Shown here piece by piece: positions 1 through 11,484 of a stretch of DNA of 64,000 nt (position 1 is its first letter; each line of letters starts with the position of its first letter). Both the position numbers and the translations under genes were made by a program. Below the pieces are notes generated by a model. That model did not search any database. It was given only the letters and a program-made list of their open reading frames with translations, and had not been told where the DNA came from. The stretch is taken from assembly GCA_050084515.1 (NCBI GenBank), contig CM114271.1, forward strand, positions 8,432,001 to 8,496,000. Direction: 5' to 3'. The DNA is from Blasia pusilla. Lineage: Eukaryota; Marchantiophyta; Marchantiopsida; Blasiales.

Positions 1-554
1 TCCTCAGATTGGCCTGAAGACATCCTCAATGAATCTTTGCAGTTGAGACACGGTCGAAGACCAAACAGACTGCAAGTGCGAAGACAAAAGAGTCTTCGTC
101 TTCACAAAGTAAACCGGCTACGAAGAAGACAGCCGACATGTTTTGAGCAAGGAAGGTGATTTTGAAAGGCAACAAGGACCTGGATTTTGGTCGTAATCAT
201 CCAAAGTATTCCCATCATGAGATGGAGGAGCAGGTCCGCAACCAAGTCCATGAAGAGCGAACAAGTGGAGCCTTACCTAAAGAGTCCTCGACCAAGCAAG
301 AAGAACCAAGGGTGGAGACCTTGGTTGCTTCCCCTCTGGTGATGGAGGCATATGACTTGCAACCAGTTTGGCAAACATATCACCATTATAGCTACTCATG
401 GATAATCCCATTTATGGGAAGATTTTGCAACAGTGGAAAGTGGGACGCAAGAAGAAGATAGGAGGAAAGAAGCTCCCAATGGTGGATCTGTTCCGCGTAG
501 AGGTTGAAGACCTTAGAGCCTCAAAGGTGGGAAGTGGAAATTGAAGTGCTATAA
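1..554 (+). pseudogene. Ty3/gypsy gag-protease linker remnant
   Basis: Broken coding sequence reading into the window from the left edge. It starts with an SSDWPEDILNESL-like stretch and continues through GNKDLDFGRNHPKYSHHEMEE and ASPLVMEAYDL. The same order of motifs occurs in the protease linker of the gypsy at 36681-37700 (SSDWPKEF, RSHPKYFHQDVEDQ, TSPLVLEAYDLL). Several frameshifts are needed, and the best single frame is 156-461. The alignment stops just before the protease active site, where an LTR begins at 555. It is dead and not an independent gene. Confidence 0.75.
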
Positions 555-2317
555 TGTACAACTCTAGGAAAGAGGTACTCTTTGTATTGCAAAGTACTAA
601 GTTCGTTCCCAAGAGACCACCGTTTCTGCATAAAGAGAGGTTTTATAAGAAATAACAAGATTAACTCCTTCTTCAATGATTTTACTGACTAACTACAATG
701 ACACTATCTTTACAAGTACAAAAGAATAATAGGATTTTCTTCCCTCTTAGAAAAGAGTCTTCTCAATTGCACACAAAGACTCTTTCGAATTTGCAATAAC
801 AAAGCTCCACGAAGACCTCAAAGAGACCTCAAGAATGGGGGCTCACTCTACTTAGGTTGATGGAGCCCTTATCCGTGGGGGGCCCATGGCCACGTCCATA
901 AGGCAGGCTTCGTCCCCATTGAGCGGGATCAAGCCTGCGCAGGATCTGTATGGCGGGCTCGCACAAGGCTTGCATGGTGGCCTGGAGGCGGGTTCAAGGC
1001 CCGCAAAAGATGGGTGCAAGGCCCGCCCGCAAGGAGTATGGCAGGCTTGAGGCCCGTAACGGACGTGCATGGCGGGCCGAGGGCAAGCTCCTCCTTGCAT
1101 GAGACGTGAGCGTAGGCTTGATCCCGCTCTGAATCTGTCATAGCAGGTTACTCACTGTTTAACTGCTTTCCTACGCTCTTCTTAATTATCTTATGGATTT
1201 CCAAAACTACGAGACTCAACTCTCATTCCTACTGCAGCCCAATAGGATCCACATTCAATTCCGCACATCAGAAAGCATGAGAAAAGACTCTTCTTGTGCA
1301 TCAAAGAGTGGAAAGAACTAGAAAGTATTACAAGCTTCAAAAAGTAAAAGACTCTTAAGCTTGGATCATCCCTTGACAACCTATTCACACAATCCTCACA
1401 AGTATTGGAAATTCCAGACTCCAGGGAATTATCCCTCTTCATCTGCTCAGTCACAAGTATTTGGAAGATTCAAGACACCAGGGAATGACCCCTTCTTCTA
1501 CTAATGTGCTCTTTAAATAGTCTTTACAATTTCTGAATGATCTTCCTATTCTAATCTAGAATTCTAATTGATAATCCTTACCTACCCTATTAATATTCCC
1601 AACCCTCCATCTTCCCTAGACGGTTGGTTGCTCTGGCGATTCATTTCAGCTCCCTTTAAACTGTTGCGCTGCTCCATTTTCGGCTTTCAAAACCGCCATG
1701 ATGGTTCATTCTTCACAGTTTTTGTAGTCCTTATCTTCACTATCCTATCTTCACGCCAAGACTCTTATCCTTTTGTCATCGCAAAGAGTCATCCTTTCTA
1801 CTTTCTTTCAATCCGCTGCCTTCAAAGCATTTCCTATCTTTCTATTCCTATCCTTCATACACCTTTCCGCGTCCTGAAGACTCTTTGACCTCTTCCGCTT
1901 CTTTGAGTTCTTAGTCCTTGCTCTTGAGTCTTCGCTCTTTATTCTTCATTCTTTGTACCCAGTCTTTGCACAAAGACTACCTTCATTCTTCTTTACAAAG
2001 AAGCTTTTTCCAGTCTTCGTTGATAGTCTTTTACACTGTTCTTACTGCAGTCTTTGGTGCGAAGCACCCGCGCTCCTCTTCTAACTTCTTTTCCTATCTT
2101 TTCCTAATTTTACACAATTCTCACTCTTCCAAGACAGTCCTTAATCTTCTAACATCTCCCTTCCTCTCATCAAATTTCTGTCAATCAAGGTTTTCACACA
2201 ATTTCAATAAAGTAAGACTCTTTGCTTCCGATATTGAGTCTTCAGTCCTTGCTCAAGGAAGACTTTTGTATAAAAAGTGATATTTCTGTCAAAATTTTAA
2301 AAAACGTGGGCACTACA
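555..2317 (-). repeat. 3-prime LTR of a minus-strand gypsy element (divergent, about 1.76 kb)
   Basis: Starts TGTACAAC and ends GGCACTACA on the plus strand. It is followed directly by the reverse complement of a purine-rich tract and by ORF3 and integrase remnants, so this is the 3-prime LTR of a minus-strand element. It shares order and wording with the about 1.2 kb LTRs elsewhere in the window (a 'ttcgttcccaagag' block near the start, a 'caggttactcactgttt' block in the middle). It is longer partly because of a GC-rich insert near 850-1145. It is rich in GACTCTTTGC-like words where the other LTRs are rich in GCTTCG words, so it is a separate subfamily. Confidence 0.65.
921..1129. repeat. 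GC-rich fold-back insert with 20-bp terminal inverted repeats
   Basis: GAGCGGGATCAAGCCTGCGC at 921-940 is repeated inverted at 1110-1129 with one mismatch. The 209-bp interval is far richer in G and C than the surrounding LTR and is built of related words (GGCGGGC, CAAGGCCCGCC, GCATGG). The ORFs crossing it are low-complexity frames. It looks like a MITE-type or fold-back insertion in the LTR; no clear target duplication is visible. Confidence 0.5.
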
Positions 2318-2335
2318 TACCCCCTCACTCAAATG
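2318..2335 (-). other. Polypurine tract of the 555-5325 gypsy
   Basis: On the minus strand a TTTGAGTGAGGGGGTA tract abuts the LTR start TGTAGTGCCC. The same tract (TTTGAGGGAGGGGGTA before TGTGATACCC) occurs at 32023-32038, and a plus-strand version lies at 24870-24886. This sets the element's orientation and its LTR boundary. Confidence 0.7.
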
Positions 2336-2384
2336 TGAGCCGTCCTGGAAAACACTCTTCTCGGTTCTACTCTACTGCCGCCAT

Positions 2385-4335
2385 GCTCCTAAGGACTCAT
2401 ATCATCTGGTAATTCTATAATTTCTACATCAAGGGGAGGTCGGCCATGAATGGTCGATGGTCGGTTGACAAGATTTGGCATGGTATTCTTCATCCTCTCC
2501 CTCCACCCTGCCACTACCTTTGAAGGACCTAATACTTTGTTATACACTCTTACCTCTGAAGGTACAAAAGGTGCTATGGGAAGTTCCTATAAACATGGTT
2601 CTGCCACCTCAGGTAATGCAGGAGTATGGTGCTCGAATTGCGTCTTCCAATGCTGGTTGACATACTCCAACTCCTCCATGATTTGGGATTCAAAATTCTG
2701 GATCTCCTTGTTGATTAGATCCTGGGCCTCTTCTGGTTCTTTGCGTACCTCTGCCCTAAGTTTTTTATCGGCCTCCAACACTGCTATCTTTGCTGCAACT
2801 TGGCTCCATTGAGATACCAAGTCATTGTTCGTCTCTTGCTGATCCATGATCACTTTCCCCTTCTTGATACTGTCCAACATTGCACTCTGCAGACTGGCTT
2901 GAAGAAGATCAATTCTCTCTTGTAGCTTCTCCGTGTGAAGCATCGATTGCTGTAATTGCGCAAAGAGCTGATCCGCTCCATGCTTTATGCCGGTTGCCAA
3001 GCTCTCCCACTGTCGGGCATTGCGTGATTCATACTGGGCTTCTACTAGTTCTGCTTCGGCCCAGCGAAGAGACTTCCTAAGCTCTTCAATTTCCTTCTCC
3101 TGCGCATGGTTTTATCTTTCCATGGACTCGTTGATCATCCTCTGCATCTGAGTAAGCGGCAGGTTCTTGAGGACTTCCATGTAATCCTGTACCAACGCAT
3201 GGTCGGGCAAGTTCCTGATCTTCTTTAACTCTTCAAGAACCGGCTCGGAGACTCCCAAGAATAAATTCAAATGCCTCAAGGTCGTGTGCACAGGCTGCAT
3301 AGCCAAACTATCCCCTGAACTTGAAGGAACTAATGCTGGTTCTACTGCGTCGGCCACGGGTGTTTCCACCGCCTCTACTTCTTCTTCTGCCGGCGCTTCA
3401 ATTTTGACCCTCTTGGGTCTTGTACTTCAAACAATTATAAGGGCGGCCGGGACGATGATACTTCCGTCGGCCTCTGTCTAGTTCTTGGCATACTTTAAGG
3501 TGTTGATGTTGGTGTTACTACTACTTCTTCCCTAGTACCCAAAGTAGATGCTTCGGTTGTCTTCGGCTTCCTAATTGGGATAGACGTGACCCACTCCAAA
3601 GACTCATCACGGGTAATCTCCTCAACATAAGTGTACAAGTGAATTAAGAAGGGAGAGAGATGCAACTTCTCTCCCAGTGTCAAAACTCCTATTAGATCGA
3701 TAAGAGGGCCCTGTACCAGCCCCAAAAAGTCTACTCCTGGCTCTTCAGGATGCCGATGCATATTCCAAAGACTGTAACATTGCTTCACAAGCTTATTACT
3801 CATATAATAGGTCCTACCAGGATTGAACAAGACTTGGTACAACTTACAAAATTGCGCAAATAGAGGAGGACTCAACATCTGCGGCTTGTAGCCGTTCCTG
3901 CCTAATTGCTCTGCTGTGACGCACCCAAGTTCTTTAAGCTCCTCTTGTCGAACGAGAGCGTCATAGTCTAGTTACTCTTTTGGGGCCGCTGGTAACTCAT
4001 ACGTGACCCTCCACAAGTCGGCGGACCAGTTGTTCAGTTGCGCCCGATATATGTATCTCTTGCCAAATTTGATCACGTTGGAGCTTGAACGTAGCGCCGC
4101 AAGTAACGCCACCAAACACTACAACCAATCGGCTCCAAAGAACTGCCACAAAAATCTCTCCTCCAAGGCTTTGCGCAGTTCACTTGAAATCCCTAACGTA
4201 GGGTATACCCCGCACTTCATGAGAGCCATGTCCTCCTTCCGATCCGAGTCTGTCTACTTTTTTCGGTTCTTGCGAGATCTCTACAAGGCCCTCTTTGGTC
4301 GACTCTTGACGGTTCCTGGTCCTCTTGCCATGTGA
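2385..4335 (-). pseudogene. Remnant of gypsy accessory ORF3 (coiled-coil protein)
   Basis: Minus-strand fragments at 3495-3878, 3112-3369 and 2587-3000 align in order with ORF3 of the nearly complete gypsy at 32062-33866. Shared landmarks are SPPLFAQFCKLYQVLFNPGR, the HPEEPGVDF step, LSPFLIHLYTYVEEIT, and a C-terminal coiled coil with GADQLFAQLQQS and QQETNNDLVSQWSQ. The tail ends in a proline-rich NRPSTIHGR-like box near 2400-2460. Frameshifts and stops split it. It lies between integrase and the 3-prime LTR, where some plant gypsy lineages carry an env-like or accessory ORF. No membrane segment or known domain is evident, so the function is unknown. Confidence 0.65.
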
Positions 4336-4560
4336 AATGAGAAAATGCGCGCCCCCAGTCCGGCTACTATTGCGCCTAATAACCACCAGTCTTACGTAAC
4401 GGCCTCTTGGCACTCTTTGCGATCTAGTGCAAAGAACCCAAGGACAAAGAGCAAGATGGAAAAGGCAAGGAATGTGAGGACAAAGAAGGAAAAGACCCGA
4501 GATGAAGACCATCATCCATTTTCTTTCTTGAGTCTTCGTGAGTCCTGGGGGTCTTTTCTT

Positions 4561-5325
4561 CTACATTCTTGAAGTCTTTAGCACAGGTCTTACACCTTTG
4601 TTCCTTACCCCCTCCCTCAGTCTTCGGTCGGGTGTATGATATCTTTGCACATGCATGCCATTCACTCTTGTTGGCAATGCTTCTCCTCTTAATGTTTCCA
4701 ATTGTAAAGAACCATTTTCAAAAATCTCTAGGACTCGATAAAGTCCCATCCAATTTAACTTTACCTTCCTTGGGAATTTCAGGCGACGATTGTCATAGAG
4801 CAACACCAAATCTTCTCCTTGTATTGATTGTGGTCTTAGGTTCTTGTCATAGCGCTTCCTTCTTTGGATCTAGACAGTCTTTGTATGGCCAAGAGCAAGA
4901 TGTCTTCCCTCCTCCACATCTACCAAGTCCTCGTTCCTCTTTTCAATAACAACCAACTCTTCGTCGTTTCTCTCCTCTTCCAGAATTGGTAGGTGGGCAC
5001 ATCCTATTTGATTTGACCAAAAAGGATGGTGTGAACCTGGTAGTGACTTTCTCCACTGTTTGGTAGGCCCAGAGTGCAACAGGAATCTTGGTATCCCAGT
5101 CACATGGATAAGTGACAGTTAGGCCGTTCAAAATCCTGCAAATTAGCCCATTGGACTTCTCTGTCAACCCATTGGCTTTGGGATTGTAAGGTGTAGTCTT
5201 CCTATGCTTGATCAAGAAGTGATCCGTCAATACTTCGACCAACTTGTTGAGGAAATGGGTCCCTTGGTCCCTTACCAGCTCTAGTGGACAACCTTGTGCA
5301 TGCTTGAGTGGCAGGTGAGATAGAT
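4561..5325 (-). pseudogene. Ty3/gypsy integrase C-terminal half, remnant
   Basis: Reading minus, LVRDQGTHFLNKL (second catalytic Asp), KHRKTTPYNPKANGLTEKSN (catalytic Glu) and LWAYQTVEKVTTRFTPSFL are followed after frameshifts by LLYDNRRLKFPRKVKLNWMG and NGMHVQRYH. The same motifs occur at 34263-35538. The catalytic core is cut at about 5325, where transposase copy C begins, so the element 555-5325 has lost everything upstream. Confidence 0.8.
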
Positions 5326-5429
5326 CACCCAATTTTGGCATGCTTGTGGTGACCTCCAAGATGAATGACACTCTCAACTCTACTTGTGTTCGGGCAAAGG
5401 GAATTTTCATGAATGTTCAATTGCTGCAC

Positions 5430-7290
5430 ATGGCAAATTTTTAAGTGATGAAGAATTATAGAATGAAAAAGTTCACAATACATGGGTACTGCAACCCCTG
5501 GGAATCTAACGAGTTAAAATATGTTGCAACCAGTGTGAATCCGATGGGTTGCAGAACATAAATATTTGCAAGAACATATGCCGAGACAAATTTTTCTAAC
5601 CTACCAAACCCAACAAGTTGAGAAGTTATGCAACACGTTGAAATCTGATAGGTTGCAACACCATACTCCCACATACCTTTTATGCTCCCAACAACCTTTC
5701 GGATTCAGACAGGTTGCAAAAACTTTTGAGCAAATTTTTTCAACTTGTTGAAATCCGACAAGTTACAGATTGATGCAACATTTCGGATTTTGACTTGTTT
5801 CCAATCACAAATATTTGCAACATGTCGGATTCAAACGGGTTGCAGCATCACATTTTGACCAAAATTTTGGTTGCAGACTAATGCAACATGTTTGTAATGT
5901 ACAAGTGTTTCTAATTTACAGTCATTTGCATAGTTCGATCCCCAAGAGGATCATTGTTGGATGAAAAGAGAGGGTAAAGTGATTATTATGTTGTAAAAGT
6001 AGTGTGGTTGATTATGTAATTCAAATGTAGTATTCCAGTAACATCTTCTGATCTTTCTTAGTACCCATGTTTTCTTCTTCAATTCTCTCTAGTGGAATTT
6101 AAAGCACGCTCAGGCAAATTGTTCTCTCGACATCTAGGAACCTCACAGAGATCTCAACAATAAGGTTGGCTTCTCCTACTTTCGGAACTCAATCCGTCTT
6201 GGCAGGCTACTCTTTGTTAAACAGATTTCATACAACTCCATGTTGATTATTCCATTGATGAGAAAGGTTTGTCTGATTTCACTCTTCACGCTATAGACCC
6301 AAAAAGACTATCCAAACGTAAGCATCGCACATCAGAATGAATGAATGAGTGGTTTATTATTCCATCAAGAACGGGAAGACTTCAAAGTGTATACGAGCTC
6401 GAGAGGGTACTACTCTCTTGCTCGGACCATTCCTACAACATAAGGACTTCATGAGCGAATGATAATTGTAGCTTCTGTCCTATTTCTTAAATATTCTCGA
6501 GAGTAGGAGCGTTTCCAAGATCCGAAGCGTTCTTGATGAAGTTGGTGTCTCTTCAATATTTGTAACTACCTAGATCTATGGTGTGCGTTCCTTTTTCGAT
6601 GATCCCTAGGAATCCGGAGAATAAAATTGTCCTAACTGTCTATCTGATACAAAGGGTTGCGCTTCTTCCTAGGCTAACTGTTTTAACTATGTGCCGGTTC
6701 GAATCACAATCATACTGAGCTTCGTTGCGTTGAATTTCCCGAGGACGAAGCTCTTCACTCTTCATTCTCTTCGTGCTTCGCTCTTCGTGCTTCGTTTAAG
6801 AGCAAAGTACTTCGTGTACAAAGCTTCGCTAAGTTGTGTTAAGCTTCGCTAAGCTTTTGCTTCTCCTCTAAGGCAAATCCTTGGTCTTCCATCTCTCTGC
6901 CTTGTCTTAGGAGCTTCGTGATTCACTTGAATCTTACTCGTTCTTCTCCATAATCGTATATAATAATCAAAACCATAATGTAGAAGAGTCTTTGTTCAAT
7001 AAAAAGATAAATTTCTTCCGAAGTACAAAATTGTGGGTATCACAATGTCCGATTCTGTTGGGTTTGAAAAAACAAAATTTTGCAACCTTTCGGATTCATA
7101 CGTGTTGCAACATCATATTTTGACCAAAATTTTCTTGCAGCCTGTTGGAATCTGGTAGATTGCAAACTGATGCAACCTGTTGGATTCCGACGTGTTCCCA
7201 AACACAAACACTTTAAGCCTATCCAATTCATATGGGTTGCAACCCGACAGAATCCAACAGGTTACAAGTTGGAAAGTAGAAAATATTGTA
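5430..7290. repeat. Diverged palindrome repeats inside the copy C intron
   Basis: Scattered half- and full-length copies of the 27-bp palindrome family lie on either side of a solo LTR, at about 5510-5890 and 7045-7265. Examples read GCAACCTGTTGGATTCCGAC and GCAACATGTCGGATTCAAAC. Arms have drifted and are paired only in part. They occupy the intron between the D-x2-H and E exons of the transposase, the same place as in copies A and B. Confidence 0.7.
5893..7044 (-). repeat. Solo LTR of the GCTTCG-rich gypsy family
   Basis: 1152 bp, starting TGTAATGTACAAG and ending GTGGGTATCACA, matching the LTRs at 30857-32022 and 39679-40836 (reverse orientation of an LTR that begins TGTGATACCC). It is flanked by ATGTT and ATGTC, a 5-bp target duplication with one mismatch. 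No internal sequence adjoins, so it is a product of LTR-LTR recombination. The insertion falls inside a palindrome unit. Confidence 0.8.
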
Positions 7291-9308
7291 CCCACCTGCC
7301 ATATAAAGTTTCCTCATTTCCTCATACCAAAAATCCACCAACTCAACCAAGAACACACTTCTTTATATTTCCCCTCAATTGCATGCTTCCGCTTTCACAC
7401 TTGAAACTCTTCTTAGCACTCCATGGCTCTTTTCAACGTTTTAGTAGAGCAACGTGATCCGTTCTCTTATTCTCCTTGATGCAAGATTTCATGTAGCAAG
7501 TCATGGACTGGTACCAATAGAAAGCATCCAACCTCTCTCTTTCCGGTTGAACTTCATCTCTCTAGAAATACCTTCTTGATAGCAATCCATCCTGGTTGTA
7601 CATTATCCTCGCCATGAACACGTAAATTTCAAGGGTGGCCTTTTTTTTTTCCTTCATCACCTCATGTAGGAGTAACCAACACATCTTCAAGATGCCAGCA
7701 TCTTCTGCCTTTACCTCACAGACACATATGGTTTTGAGTCCCTTCTCCACATGGTCGTAAACGTGTGCACCCATGGTCAACCATCCATTCAAAACCCTGT
7801 AGCAAATATCAAAGCTAGCCCAACTTCCAAATAGATCTTCTCCTTCCCTCCTTCTATCAATCAATTGAGGCCACTAGATGGCCTTATAGTAGATATTTTG
7901 AAGACATAATCTCTAGATCCCTCGGCTCCTTGGCCCATGAAATAAATGGAAACTTGGAGTTTTCTTTGATCCTCGTGATGGCATCCATCTTTGCGGTCTT
8001 CCCATCAAGTATTTTTATTTGCCGCAACAAGTTCCCGAAGCATTCAGATTAGCTAGAAAGGCAAGATTCCCCCCGAGTTGTGTCTCTTCAACTATTTTGA
8101 TCTCCCCTTGGCTAGGTATTTCCAAGAGTTGATTGCAAATTTTTGATGCGGTCTTCAATTTGATCACTTCATAATTGATCCCAGAGAGTTTTCTATACCT
8201 CCTCTACTTTCTTGCCACATCCTCCTTGATGTGTCTCTGAATGGCACCTCTGACAAGATGAGTGTTAGACTCGACATGAACACATAGTCTCGAAGACTCG
8301 GACGTAAAAGTGGAGTCATGCACTATGAAAAAAATGTAAGCAAGACATGCTGCAACATAGAAAGGGCAAGCTTAACAATAAGGACATCGATGGCCACTCG
8401 ACAGTATAGTCGCATTGACCGCAAATGGGGTCTCTGCATTTTTTGGGGAAAATTTGGAGGCATTGATTTCCTCATTCCATTCTTGGAAAGGACAACCAAG
8501 AATTCCACACTCCAAGGCTCCAACGCATTTTCAGCAAGACACAATCCAAGAACCATCTAGGTTGGAAGCACTCATCCGAAAAAGTCTGCACCATCGATGA
8601 GGGTCAAATTTTCTATCCATACCCTTCAAGCATCTGCCATCTTTCTTCTGAGCAAGACCAACAAGTGGAGGCCACTTGAAAACACATTTTCCATCATAAG
8701 TGGCTAGCAACTCATCCACGAGAATGTGCTTGAATATTTTCAAGGTGAGAGACAAAAGCAGACTATTTCCTGAAACTCGCAACAAGAATATGTATGGGTC
8801 TCATTTGTTTCCAGTAGATCCCGTGAGGTCAACAACGTCCGAAATGTCTTCAACTTGAACCACTTTGTGATGAATTTTTTAGCTTAGAGTGGAAAATGGA
8901 TCGGCTGAAGCAGGGATGGCAAACGTGGAACTCAGAGCACTCATAGGTTGCAAACCATTGAGACCAGACAAAGTGGGCTTCAGAGGTAAGCCATAGATTT
9001 TGTATTTTCCATTGGAGTAAGGTAAGGGATTCCATACTTTGGAATCTCCAATCTCGGGCTATGTTGTTTCACCTATAACATCATTTGCTCCATCCACGTA
9101 CCCTGACATCTTTGGAAACAAAGATGGTTCCAATCTGGAGAAGAAAATAAAGTGATAAGAAATGTTCATCAACTAGTACATGAGCATCCCAGGTTGCGCC
9201 CAAATTATCTCCAATTGAGGAATGACCGCTAGATGATTGCCACATGTGAGTTTCACATAAGTTTGCTTCTGGATGTAAGAACAAAGATGATTCCACGAGA
9301 AATGACGG

Positions 9309-9348
9309 GAATGAGAATGAGAATAAGAATAAGAATATTGAATTTATA
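9309..9348 (-). promoter_or_regulatory. Core promoter of transposase copy C: TATA box plus hexamer microsatellite
   Basis: On the minus strand TATAAA (9343-9348) in a CACTATAAATT context is followed by a run of ATTCTT/ATTCTC units (9309-9338) before the coding region. The same order, TATA then ATTCTC repeats then start codon, is found at 30311-30373 and 59573-59614. Confidence 0.55.
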
Positions 9349-9439
9349 GTGAACAATGTATGAGTTTATTTTGAAAAAAATTGTGTGACAGGCAGTTGGT
9401 AGTTAGGTTGAACCATCTCCGGCTAAATGGACCAAGCAT

Positions 9440-9955
9440 TCAAGAATATTCCTACAATAAATCCATGTGAATGCAACCCGTCGTAGTCTGATGAGTTGTT
9501 GTGGGGTTGCCTTTAAGAGTCGGCACGAAAGTGAGTTAGTGAGGAGATGCAATGCGTATAAGTCTGATGGGTTGCAAGGGATGAAGTTGGTCAACCCGTC
9601 AAATTCTCAGAGGTAGCATTTTGGCCAAGCATTGGTCTTCTCTTGGTTGGACCAAAGAGTGTAAGGCAACCCATCGCATTTAAACAAGTTGCTTTTAAGC
9701 ACATGTAAGGGCATTTGGGACAAAAGTAAGGAGAGGGGCGGGGTGGTATTTGTTCAACCCATCGGATTTCGACATATTGCAATTGGTCCGGAGAGGGGGG
9801 GGGGGGTAATCTATGGGACATACATGAGGAAAGAATGGGCATGGGGTCATTCAACCCCTAAAAATCCGACGGATTGCATTAACCTTGTGTAAAGGCCTTT
9901 GGCATAGAGATTCGTGAGGTAAGTGCAACCCGTCGGATTCCATCGGGTTACAATT
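9440..9955. repeat. Degenerate palindrome array upstream of copy C
   Basis: Weak copies of the palindrome unit, such as GCAACCCGTCGTAGTCTGAT at about 9475 and CAACCCATCGGATTTCGACA at about 9756, correspond in place to the divergent-promoter arrays of copies A and B. A run of 11 G near 9790 interrupts it. The matching ParB-like gene is not found beyond 9955, so copy C seems truncated there. Confidence 0.5.
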
Positions 9956-10779
9956 AGACAAGAGTCGACTGTCTTTGGATTACACGTTTGGGCTCAGAGT
10001 TGGTGTTCGACCAACTGGTTGGATTCTCTGTCATGCGCCTACTCTCCTTGAACGTTAATATTTGTTGTTGCGGAAGTATGCGTTGAGTAGGACACGCTCT
10101 CAACGCTGATTTGCATCCAAACACGCACTCACGTTAGTTGGGTTTGGATCAATCAGAGATTCTTACTTGCTGAGTTCTCGACTCGACCTCTCATCAAGCT
10201 CAAGCTTCCTAGTTTCACGGTTTACAACATAGGCAAGTCTTTGAAGACTTGGAACAGACTTTCTCGTCGGTTGAGGAGCCTCAAATGGCGTTTGAATGTG
10301 TGGCAGTTCCAACTGTCCAATGGACATCCAATGGGTTCTTAACCGCAAGTCACGAAAATGAATCGCAGGTTGGAATCCAAGTGTGGGTGACAAAGTCCAC
10401 TCCCTTGGATAAGGTTTGGGTTTTGAGTTCCAACGCCAAACTCCCGTTCCATCCCGTACCCTTGAGATGCCGTTTGGTGCTAAAAGTGGGGTTTGTGTTC
10501 CAAGACTCCTTGGAGAGACTCCCCATTACTAGTACTTATGGGGATCCCCGCCCTCCCCCTAACTTTAGGGAAGGACAGTCGGGCCCCTCAGATTGGCCCT
10601 CAACCCGATTGCTCTCACAATAATTTTTGGCCAATATCTCGCTCTATACTTATGCGTTTGCTAAGATATTTAATGCATTGGAAGCGTCTTAAGATAAAAT
10701 TTCCAATGCTTTCTTAATTGTTCCAAAAAAATCCTGGGACTTAATGTTATGGTCCAAAACATAGTCAAAATCCCCAAAC
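9956..10779. other. No recognisable gene or element
   Basis: Contains an open plus-strand frame at 10249-10623 and a minus frame at 10163-10393, but neither shows a known motif, and no second copy occurs in the window. It lies between transposase copy C and a DNMT fragment and may be decayed element sequence or original host DNA. Confidence 0.4.
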
Positions 10780-11290
10780 GAAGGTCGATCATCGTGTTAA
10801 ACTGCCTGTGATCGACGACCTAGATCCAGAATAGAATCCACCAAAAAATGGGAGGGGCGCTCTACTCTTGCATACGCCCTTTGCAAAACCTCATGTGGCA
10901 CCAAGTTGGTCCACTAGAGACATGGGGGATGTGCACGTGAACCTTCACTCGCCACATCCAAAAATACTATTGGGCCGATCCATGCGCGCACCTTATGTGC
11001 ACTCGTCATTCACACACGAACTCGAATCGCCCAAAACTAGCATATTCTCAAAATATATGCTAGAAAATGGGATTGATGCTCTTGAAAGTGTTGCAAGATT
11101 TGCATCATCTCCCAAAACAACTTGGACCGAGAGTCAACTAACCGGCTATCTCATCCAGCACTCGATTGGCCCTGACATGACCAACTTGCAATGATCAAAT
11201 CTATGGTCACTACCTGCTCCAAGTCCTGCACACCCAACAATGAAATATCCCTCGGTAGGGAACTCTGGTATCCCTAAATGGCGGATGTAG
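10780..11290 (-). pseudogene. Cytosine-5 DNA methyltransferase fragment (second copy)
   Basis: Reads minus from LPRDISLLG through IIASWSCQGQSSAG to LWWTNLVPHEVLQRA and DSILDLGRRS, collinear with the larger DNMT at 17200-18190. The motif IV proline is changed: PCQ has become SCQ at 11172-11183. The methyltransferase start (motif I) and end are both missing. It lies directly beyond the PHD finger of the neighbouring integrase; since the complete order elsewhere is protease-DNMT-RT, this is probably a junction between two element copies or the scar of a deletion. Confidence 0.7.
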
Positions 11291-11326
11291 ACACAAGTCA
11301 GAATCTAGAACTACCTACTCTCTATA

Positions 11327-11465
11327 CATCTAGGACACATCCATTGTCCATGAGGAACCCTAGTGAGAGGTGGCGTCAAACATGCCATATGCCATCCTCT
11401 CGAACATCCATCACACACTAGCATCATGGTTGCACCACGGGCAAAACCACTCAACATACATAGCA
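11327..11465 (-). pseudogene. PHD finger downstream of gypsy integrase
   Basis: Minus-strand GATMMLVCDGCSRGWHMAC followed by a proline-rich step and WMCPRC fits the C4HC3 spacing of a PHD finger. The second ligand is lost (CMLS instead of the CMLC seen at 22818-23117). PHD fingers read histone H3 tails in known proteins, so in this position, right after integrase, it could serve target choice as chromodomains do in chromoviruses; that role is inference. Confidence 0.75.
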
Positions 11466-11484
11466 AGCCCGCAGGAACTACTGT

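Larger units (their letters stand above)
5326..9356 (-). pseudogene. Copy C of the SWIM/MULE-like transposase gene
   Basis: Exon 1 runs from about 9356 down to 7296. It holds decayed blocks matching copy B (59546-55595), including FKHILVDELLATYDGKCVFK near 8700, LFGSWASFDICYRVLNGWL at 7780-7840 and MGAHVYDHVEKGLKTI. The donor at 7296/7295 reads CAG|GTGGGT. Exon 2 restarts at 5423 after a GTGCAG acceptor with NIHENS and is cut at 5326 by the gypsy integrase remnant, so the SWIM end is missing. This copy gives the cleanest phase-0 join of the large intron. Many stops and indels; not functional. The catalytic DN dipeptide near 7615 survives only out of frame. Confidence 0.75.

Noticed and set aside
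1568-2280. Plus-strand ORFs at 1568-1888 and 1918-2280
   Set aside because: They lie inside the LTR at 555-2317, are rich in Ser, Phe and Leu from CTTC-type words, and have no partner elsewhere.
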